A stretch of DNA of 8,484 bases. It comes from Deltaproteobacteria bacterium (lineage in GTDB: Bacteria > Desulfobacterota > DSM-4660 > Desulfatiglandales > Desulfatiglandaceae). Position numbers and translations under genes: made by a program. Location of the stretch: assembly GCA_019307645.1 (NCBI GenBank), contig JAFDJF010000057.1:1-8484 (forward strand), given 5' to 3'. Positions 1 to 4,819 of the stretch are shown here, in pieces. Below the pieces are notes generated by a model. That model searched no databases. It saw only the letters and a program-made list of their open reading frames with translations, and had not been told where the DNA came from. The first letter of the stretch is position 1; the number at the start of each line of letters is the position of its first letter.

Positions 1-25
1 GGAAAACACATTTAACCCACAAAAC

Positions 26-67
26 GTTGCGTTTTGTTGCAAAACTATCGCAACAAGTTGCGCAACA
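26..67. promoter_or_regulatory. GTTGC/GCAAC dyad cluster, possible activator binding region
   Basis: Two dyads lie side by side. TTGTTGC (34-40) and GCAACAA (50-56) form a perfect 7-bp inverted repeat around a 9-nt spacer, and GTTGCGCAAC (57-66) is a perfect 10-bp palindrome. A further GTTGC sits at 26-30 and another TTGTTGC at 136-142. Dense short dyads in AT-rich non-coding DNA suggest a binding site for a dimeric regulator. The dyads lie about 190-210 bases upstream of the start predicted from the sigma-54-like promoter at 230-245, a usual distance for an enhancer-binding protein. They could equally serve a divergent gene off the left edge. The regulator is not identifiable. Confidence 0.35.
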
Positions 68-128
68 GCAAATTCAACAAATTACCTCATAACCATCTAG
101 TATCTTTCCGTAATTCAACTAAAATATC

Positions 129-141
129 CATCAATTTGTTG
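129..141 (+). promoter_or_regulatory. IHF-like site
   Basis: The 13 bases match the classical IHF consensus WATCAANNNNTTR at every defined position except the first (C for W). It lies between the GTTGC dyads and the -24/-12 promoter candidate, where a DNA bend would bring an activator to sigma-54 polymerase. The consensus is short and the region AT-rich, so a chance match is possible. Confidence 0.25.
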
Positions 142-229
142 CATCAATTGCAGCGCCCCATTCAATTCATATAAACAAATCCATGGAAATACCTCTTAAA
201 AACAACAGGTTAAATACTCCAACCCGTCA

Positions 230-245
230 TGGCATACTCTATGCT
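230..245 (+). promoter_or_regulatory. candidate sigma-54 (-24/-12) promoter
   Basis: The element reads TGGCA, six bases, then ATGCT. GG (231-232) and GC (243-244) are separated by exactly 10 nt, matching the TGGCACGRNNNTTGCW consensus at TGGCA and TGCT, with weaker agreement in the middle. Transcription would start near 256, giving a leader of about 60 nt before the response-regulator start at 318. Sigma-54 control needs an activator, which fits the upstream dyads and IHF-like site. This is a pattern match only. Confidence 0.45.
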
Positions 246-304
246 TAAAGCCCATAGTTAGTTGGTGTCCCACTAATTTGTTTTTTAAACACTTTCAAAG
301 ACCC

Positions 305-309
305 GGAGG
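305..309 (+). promoter_or_regulatory. ribosome binding site fixing the TTG start at 318
   Basis: GGAGG ends 8 nt before TTG 318. It supports this rare start codon; the first in-frame ATG of the reading frame falls inside the receiver domain. Confidence 0.75.
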
Positions 310-317
310 CATTTTCC

Positions 318-764
318 TTGGTTCCTGAAAAGGTAAAGAAAAAAATCCTTGTAGTAGATGATGAACCGGATACGAGAATTTTTATTTCGAACCTGCTCGA
401 CTCAGATGGATTCAGTCCGGTTCTGGCCAAAGATAAAACCGAAGGTCTCAAGAAAGCTATTGAGGAAGACCCGGCGGTAATCATCATTGACATGATGATG
501 CCTGGAGAAAGTGGGATTCAGATGTACCGCGCTCTTAAACGCGAAGAAAAGCTCAAAGATGTGCCTGTTATCATGCTCTCCACCATTGATAAACAGACCT
601 TTTTCAAATTTCACATCGTCCGCGGTTCTCATTCGGGAAAAGTGCAAATGGAGCTTGACACCTACCTGGAAAAGCCACCTGAAGCGGAAGAACTCCTTGG
701 AATCGTTCGAGATTTGGCAGAATCATGGACTTCAAGCGGGCAATCTAACGGTGACAATCTGTAG
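318..764 (+). CDS. single-domain response regulator (receiver domain only)
   Basis: This 148-residue CheY-like receiver has no output domain. The acidic pocket is D14-D15, the phospho-acceptor is D58 in the strand IIIDMMMPG, the switch residue is S88, and Y116 and K119 match CheY Tyr106 and Lys109. Spacing from D58 to S88 is the same as in CheY, but S88 to K119 is 31 residues against 22, so about nine extra residues (around 92-113) fall in the alpha4/beta5 region, the usual signalling face. Translation starts at TTG with GGAGG 8 nt upstream. Lacking a DNA-binding domain, it should act by protein contact with a kinase, another regulator or the Hdr complex itself. It precedes hdrC by 119 nt on the same strand with no convincing terminator between them, so it may be the first gene of the operon. 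Domain assignment is firm; the partner is unknown. Confidence 0.93.
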   Translation: MVPEKVKKKILVVDDEPDTRIFISNLLDSDGFSPVLAKDKTEGLKKAIEEDPAVIIIDMMMPGESGIQMYRALKREEKLKDVPVIMLSTIDKQTFFKFHIVRGSHSGKVQMELDTYLEKPPEAEELLGIVRDLAESWTSSGQSNGDNL

Positions 765-883
765 AAAAAGGCTTTTTTACAGGTGAAAATGAGATGGCGT
801 AAGCATATCAGACAGCAGCAGACTTTCGGAGAGAGATTCGGATAAACGGCAGATTATCAACCTTTTTTAAAGAGAGGAAAAAA

Positions 884-1291
884 ATGCCGACATTACTTAC
901 ATCTAAAACCATTAAAGAAGAATTTGTTGAGAAGATCAATGAGTTGAGCGGAGAAAACGTTCACATATGCATGCAGTGCGGAACGTGTTCCGGCTCGTGT
1001 CCCATGTGGGAGGAGGCAAATTTTTCGATTCGAAAAATTATGCATTTCGTGAAATTCGGAATGGAAGAAAAGCTTGAGAACCTGAATACATACTGGCTGT
1101 GCGCCTCGTGTCACGCCTGTACGGTAAGATGTCCAAGGGGCATTGATATTGCCCGGGTGATGGAAGCCCTCAGACAGCTCACCCTCAGGAAAAACATAAA
1201 CTTTATCGAACCATCAAAGATACCTTCTGAAAAGATTAAAGAATATCCACAGATCGCTATGGTTGCCGGTTTTCGAAAATTGACCAGTTGA
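884..1291 (+). CDS. hdrC: HdrC-like heterodisulfide reductase subunit C (two [4Fe-4S])
   Basis: This 135-residue ferredoxin-like protein has two classical [4Fe-4S] motifs: C29-x2-C32-x2-C35-x3-C39-P and C73-x2-C76-x2-C79-x3-C83-P. The segment between them is helical and lacks cysteine, as in HdrC. In methanogens HdrC passes electrons from HdrA to the catalytic HdrB. It is somewhat shorter than methanogen HdrC, mainly at the C terminus. The ATG is preceded by a GAGAGGA ribosome site. The stop overlaps the ribosome site of hdrB, so the two genes are translationally coupled, as expected for a tight HdrBC unit. No membrane segment is seen, so the protein is cytoplasmic rather than the cytochrome-linked HdrDE type. 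Confidence 0.93.
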   Translation: MPTLLTSKTIKEEFVEKINELSGENVHICMQCGTCSGSCPMWEEANFSIRKIMHFVKFGMEEKLENLNTYWLCASCHACTVRCPRGIDIARVMEALRQLTLRKNINFIEPSKIPSEKIKEYPQIAMVAGFRKLTS

Positions 1292-1295
1292 GGAA
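1290..1295 (+). promoter_or_regulatory. ribosome binding site deciding the hdrB start
   Basis: GAGGAA lies 4 nt before ATG 1300 and overlaps the hdrC stop codon. A TTG in the same frame at 1288 has no such site upstream and would add four residues (MRNK) before the conserved N terminus, so ATG 1300 is preferred. Confidence 0.7.
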
Positions 1296-1299
1296 CAAA

Positions 1300-2184
1300 A
1301 TGAAAATCAATTATTATCCGGGATGCACATTAAAGACCAAGGCAAAAAACCTCGAAAACGCGGCAATCAGCTCGATGCAAATCCTCGGCATTGAAATGGA
1401 GGAAATTGAACGGTGGAATTGCTGCGGTGCGGTTTACTCACTTACAGATGATGATCTCATTCATCAGGTCGCTCCGGTGCGTAACCTCATCAGGGTTAAG
1501 GAACAGGGAGGTGACAAACTTATTACAATCTGTTCCATGTGTTACAACACACTTGCCAGAGCGAACCTCCTGATGCAGCAGGACAAAGAAAAAAGAGATA
1601 CCATAAATCGTTTTATGGATGAAGAGATAGATTACTTCGGGGAGGTCCAGGTGATTCACCTCCTTAATTTTCTTCGGGATGCAATCGGCTGGAAGAAAAT
1701 TCGAGAAAAAGTCAAAGTGCCCCTGGCGGATCTAAAGATTGCTGTTTATTACGGCTGTACATTACAGAGACCGCCTGAGGTGGGGATAGAGCCGATCGGG
1801 AGCTATGAACTGATGACCGAACTGCTTGAGTCCCTGGGAGCAACCGTGGTGGATTTCCCTGCCTCAGCTTATTGCTGTGGGTCTTATCAAGTAGTGGGGA
1901 ATGAAGATGCGGCACAGAATGCCGCCTCAATAATTCTTGACACGGCAAGAGTCGCAGGAGTGGATGCGCTGGCCACTAGCTGCCCTTTGTGTGAGTTCAA
2001 TCTGGGTAAAAATCAGGATGCGCTGATACAGCAGCAAAAGATCTTTAAAAAGATCCCTACATTTTATTTTACACAGTTGATGGCCATCGCGTTCGGGCTG
2101 GATTCCAAGACCTGCCTCTTTGAGCTTAATGATCCAGCGGGTGTTGATTTATTAACAACCAAAGAGTGCATTGGCCTCACATAG
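1300..2184 (+). CDS. hdrB: HdrB-like heterodisulfide reductase subunit B (two CCG domains)
   Basis: This 294-residue protein has two complete CCG domains, the signature of HdrB. The first is C9-x31-C41-C42-x35-C78-x2-C81, beginning in YYPGC. The second is C153-x38-C192-C193-x34-C228-x2-C231. In methanogen HdrB these cysteines hold two non-cubane [4Fe-4S] clusters that reduce the CoM-S-S-CoB disulfide. Since both full sets are kept, the catalytic clusters should form. Bacteria of this type generally lack CoM and CoB, so the substrate is open: a DsrC-type or small-molecule disulfide, or simply electron relay to the adjacent TfrA/TfrB-like pair. In TfrB of methanogen thiol:fumarate reductase a similar CCG region is fused behind the iron-sulfur domain; here it is the gene just upstream. 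Family assignment is firm. Confidence 0.95.
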   Translation: MKINYYPGCTLKTKAKNLENAAISSMQILGIEMEEIERWNCCGAVYSLTDDDLIHQVAPVRNLIRVKEQGGDKLITICSMCYNTLARANLLMQQDKEKRDTINRFMDEEIDYFGEVQVIHLLNFLRDAIGWKKIREKVKVPLADLKIAVYYGCTLQRPPEVGIEPIGSYELMTELLESLGATVVDFPASAYCCGSYQVVGNEDAAQNAASIILDTARVAGVDALATSCPLCEFNLGKNQDALIQQQKIFKKIPTFYFTQLMAIAFGLDSKTCLFELNDPAGVDLLTTKECIGLT

Positions 2185-2200
2185 TGCCGTTTCACCATTA

Positions 2201-2207
2201 AAGGAGA
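2201..2207 (+). promoter_or_regulatory. ribosome binding site deciding the start at 2213
   Basis: AAGGAGA lies 5 nt before ATG 2213. The frame is open further upstream to a TTG at 2171 inside hdrB, but that codon has no ribosome site and would add 14 residues of no recognisable character. Confidence 0.75.
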
Positions 2208-2212
2208 CAGAT

Positions 2213-3016
2213 ATGGCTCAAACAGCAAAACGTAAGCAATCCAAAAAACAGATTCCGAAAATGGCCACCGGCGATCGAGCTATATTACCCGAAGGTGCGC
2301 ACACAATCCCTGTCTTTATTATGGGCAAGCGTTACGATGTTCCTGAAACGCTGACCATTATGAAGGCCATGGAATTTGCGGGATTCAAGTTTACTCGCGG
2401 AGCGGGGTGCCGCGGGGGCATCTGCGGTGCATGCCCTACTGTTTATCGTAAGGCGGGTGACTACAAACTTTATTTTGGCCTGGCCTGTCAGACCGTTGTT
2501 GAGCCTGACATGTATCTGGCCCAGATCCCTTTTTATCCGGCCAATAGAGCATTATACGATATTGAATCAATCGAAGGTACGGCCGAATCTGTTCATGCCC
2601 TCTACCCCGAACTGTTCCGCTGCGTGGCCTGCAATAGCTGTACAAAGGCATGCCCTATGGATGTGGATGTGCTGGGTTATATCTCTGCTGTAAAACAGGG
2701 AGATATTGCCAGGGCGGCAGAGCTTTCCTTTGACTGTATTCAGTGCGGTCTTTGCGCCAGCCGGTGTATGGGGGAACTTCCGCAGTATCATATCGGACAG
2801 CTGGTCCGCCGCATTTACGGCAGGTATATTCAGCCAAAGGCCGAGCATCTCCAAAAGCGGGTTGAAGAGATCAATTCCGGCAAGTACGACAAGATGCTTA
2901 AAGACCTAATGAAAATGGATAAGAAAAAACTGGAAAAATTATATATGGAACGTGAACGTGAGCCTGACCTGGCGCCTCCCGGTGAATGGATGCCTGAAGA
3001 TAGGCAGTATCTATAA
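2213..3016 (+). CDS. SdhB/FrdB/TfrB-like iron-sulfur subunit ([2Fe-2S] + two [4Fe-4S])
   Basis: This 267-residue protein starts with a basic tail (about 1-20). A plant-type [2Fe-2S] fold follows, with C66-x4-C71-x2-C74 and C92 in the motif GCRGGICGAC. Next is a dicluster ferredoxin domain with C137-x2-C140-x2-C143-x3-C147-P and C175-x2-C178-x2-C181-x3-C185. The order of clusters is that of SdhB/FrdB and the N-terminal half of TfrB, but the last motif has the four cysteines of a [4Fe-4S] rather than the SdhB [3Fe-4S] pattern. The C terminus (about 215-267) is highly charged and probably helical. No transmembrane anchor gene for an SDH/FRD complex lies nearby, so quinone coupling is unlikely. 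It probably wires the flavoprotein encoded next to HdrBC and HdrA. Unlike methanogen TfrB it has no CCG domain. Confidence 0.9.
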   Translation: MAQTAKRKQSKKQIPKMATGDRAILPEGAHTIPVFIMGKRYDVPETLTIMKAMEFAGFKFTRGAGCRGGICGACPTVYRKAGDYKLYFGLACQTVVEPDMYLAQIPFYPANRALYDIESIEGTAESVHALYPELFRCVACNSCTKACPMDVDVLGYISAVKQGDIARAAELSFDCIQCGLCASRCMGELPQYHIGQLVRRIYGRYIQPKAEHLQKRVEEINSGKYDKMLKDLMKMDKKKLEKLYMEREREPDLAPPGEWMPEDRQYL

Positions 3017-3063
3017 CCTGTTTTAACAGACTATTTCATCAGGGGATGAAAGGAGAATAAACC

Positions 3064-4716
3064 ATGGGGTATACACCCGAACTTGAGGAACTCATCAAAA
3101 AAATAGAAGCGACCCGACCGGAGCGGGTGGCCATGGCCAGACGCAACGAGCATTACCCTGCCCTGAATCTGGAAGAACGGAAGCAGGTCTTAAACAAGTA
3201 TCACCCCGATTATCAGAAAGAGGGCAAGCGCAAAGTCAAAGTCGGGGCGAACAAAGGCGACCTTTTTCAGAATGAAGTTGCCGATCTCCTGGAGTCCAAG
3301 TCGATTATCAGGCCTGAGAATGTTGATCTTTCAAGCGTCATGTACGAAACAGACGTGCTGGTGATAGGCGGTGGCGGCGCCGGCACTTCAGCAGCCTTAA
3401 TGGCTTCCGAAAAAGGCGTCAATGTAATCATTGCCACCAAATTACGCCACGGGGATTCCAATACAATCATGGCCGAGGGCGGCATTCAGGCAGCCAGTCA
3501 GGAATGTGATTCACCGTTTTACCATTACATTGATACCATCGGTGGGGGGCACTTTACCAATCAGGCGAACCTGGTGACTGCCCTTGCACATGACGCGCCC
3601 CTGTCCATCGCATGGCTGGAAGACCTTGGAATGATGTTTAATAAAACTCCGGAAGGTCGTATGGTCGTGCGTCATTTTGGGGGATCTTCTCGCAAGCGTC
3701 TGCATTCAGCCGGGGACATGACCGGTGCAGAAATCATGCGGGTTGTGAGAGATGAGGCGCGTAACCGGCAGGACAGGATAACCGTGCTTGAATTCTGTCC
3801 TGCAGCAGAACTCCTGCTGGACAAGGAAGGAAAATGCGCCGGTGCTGTACTTTATAATATGGAAACACATGAATACTACATCTGCAAGGCAAAAACGGTT
3901 GTACTGGCAACAGGTGGCTTTGGGCGACTGCATATAAAAGACTTTGCAACAACAAACCATTATGGGGCGACCATGGATGGTGTGGTACTGGCCTACCGTG
4001 CGGGTGTCGGGAACAAGTATCTCTATTCAACCCAGTATCATCCCACCGGCGTTGTCTTTCCTGAACAAAATGTCGGCCTCTTGATCACAGAAAAAGTAAG
4101 GGGCCTGGGCGCCCATGTTCTCAATACTGACGGCGAACAGTTCTGCTTTCCGCTGGAGCCCCGCGATGTGGAGTCTGCGGAATTGATCCGCGAAGCAATG
4201 GAAAGAGGCAAAGGAATCATGACACCCACAGGGCGGGTCGGGCTGTGGCTTGATTCTCCGATGATTGATGAATTGCATGGTGAAGGCACAGTAAAAAAAG
4301 AGCTGCCCGCCAAATTTATTCAATTTCACAGACATGGAATCGACATCAGTAAAGAGCCAATGCTTGTCTATCCGACACTGCATTATCAGAACGGCGGGAT
4401 AAACATTGATGCAGAGGCAAAAACTGAAATATCCGGTCTTTTCGGGGCCGGTGAAGTGGTGGGCGGCATTCACGGCGAAAACCGGTTGATGGGTAACAGC
4501 CTGCAAGACATCATCACATTTGGGAGACGAGCGGGGGCTGAGGCTGCCGAATATGTAAAGGGCGGCGTAGAACTGAAAAAACTAACGTTGGATCATGTTG
4601 TCCAATTTGAGAATGAACTCAAGGAAGCAGGAATTAAAAATCCCAAAACAGCACCCATCCTGCTGCCTGATTACTCCACGGAAGAGGTAAACGCCAGACG
4701 CTGGAGCGAAACCTAA
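3064..4716 (+). CDS. fumarate reductase/succinate dehydrogenase-type flavoprotein (TfrA/FrdA-like)
   Basis: This 550-residue FAD protein begins with an extension of about 93 residues before the dinucleotide fold GGGGAG (102-107). FAD motifs include MAEGG (136-140) and a C-terminal GLFGAGEVVGGIHG segment (458-471). The dicarboxylate active site looks complete against E. coli FrdA: H326 in QYHPTG (His232), T342 and E343 (Thr244, Glu245), R346 (Arg248), R367 in EPRD (Arg287, proton shuttle), H440 in HYQNGG (His355) and R474 in NRLMGNSL (Arg390). The residue matching the covalent FAD histidine is N133 in SNT, so FAD is probably bound non-covalently. Only about 60 residues follow the FAD domain, so the SdhA/FrdA C-terminal helical domain is largely missing. 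Start ATG with AGGAG 8 nt upstream. It likely interconverts fumarate and succinate or a close analogue, with electrons passing through the preceding iron-sulfur protein. AprA and L-aspartate oxidase are less likely given the context. Confidence 0.92.
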   Translation: MGYTPELEELIKKIEATRPERVAMARRNEHYPALNLEERKQVLNKYHPDYQKEGKRKVKVGANKGDLFQNEVADLLESKSIIRPENVDLSSVMYETDVLVIGGGGAGTSAALMASEKGVNVIIATKLRHGDSNTIMAEGGIQAASQECDSPFYHYIDTIGGGHFTNQANLVTALAHDAPLSIAWLEDLGMMFNKTPEGRMVVRHFGGSSRKRLHSAGDMTGAEIMRVVRDEARNRQDRITVLEFCPAAELLLDKEGKCAGAVLYNMETHEYYICKAKTVVLATGGFGRLHIKDFATTNHYGATMDGVVLAYRAGVGNKYLYSTQYHPTGVVFPEQNVGLLITEKVRGLGAHVLNTDGEQFCFPLEPRDVESAELIREAMERGKGIMTPTGRVGLWLDSPMIDELHGEGTVKKELPAKFIQFHRHGIDISKEPMLVYPTLHYQNGGINIDAEAKTEISGLFGAGEVVGGIHGENRLMGNSLQDIITFGRRAGAEAAEYVKGGVELKKLTLDHVVQFENELKEAGIKNPKTAPILLPDYSTEEVNARRWSET

Positions 4717-4740
4717 TCGTTTTGTTTAGACAGAATACAC

Positions 4741-4796
4741 AAGATTAACCGGATTTTTCTTTTAGATATCCTGCAAATCCTGTTCATCCTGTAAAA
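4741..4796. repeat. intergenic ATCCTG repeat element, 9-nt period
   Basis: Three ATCCTG copies start at 4768, 4777 and 4786, exactly 9 nt apart. Just upstream, GATTAACCGGAT (4743-4754) carries the same theme on the opposite strand (GGAT against ATCC), so the unit looks like inverted arms of degenerate tandem repeats. It fills most of the 103-nt gap between the flavoprotein and HdrA genes, which otherwise holds only the hdrA ribosome site (AAAGG at 4806-4810). I recall similar ATCCTGTTAATCCTG-type intergenic repeats in Desulfobacterota and some archaea, but have not checked this. No long U-run hairpin typical of a terminator is seen. Confidence 0.5.
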
Positions 4797-4819
4797 AACT
4801 ACACCAAAGGTAACGAGAT

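Noticed and set aside
148..175. Sigma-70-like promoter TTGCAG, 16 nt, TATAAA
   Set aside because: The -10 is good but the -35 agrees at only three of six positions and the region is AT-rich. The -24/-12 element nearer the gene is the better candidate.
765..778. AAAAAGG/CTTTTTT run after the response regulator as a terminator
   Set aside because: The two halves leave a one-base loop and an almost pure A-T stem, so no stable hairpin forms.
789..845. Small ORF of 18 codons (begins MRWRKHIRQQQ) between the response regulator and hdrC
   Set aside because: The AGGTGA upstream is only 2 nt from the ATG, the peptide has no recognisable feature and such ORFs are common by chance. It could be a leader peptide, but nothing supports this.
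3018..3029. CTGTT/AACAG inverted repeat between the Fe-S protein and the flavoprotein genes
   Set aside because: The loop is only two bases and the stem five, with no U-run. The genes are evidently co-transcribed.
4027..4506. 159-codon open frame on the minus strand inside the flavoprotein gene
   Set aside because: It is the antisense shadow of a well-conserved FAD protein, with no ribosome site or recognisable domain. The same holds for the other minus-strand frames, including 7787-8341, which runs through the heptamer repeat.
3064..4716. Adenylylsulfate reductase AprA or L-aspartate oxidase as identity of the flavoprotein
   Set aside because: The HPTG, TExxRG, PRD, HYxxGG and NRLxxNSL residues match the fumarate reductase site, and the neighbours are hdr and tfrB-like genes rather than aprB, qmo or nad genes.
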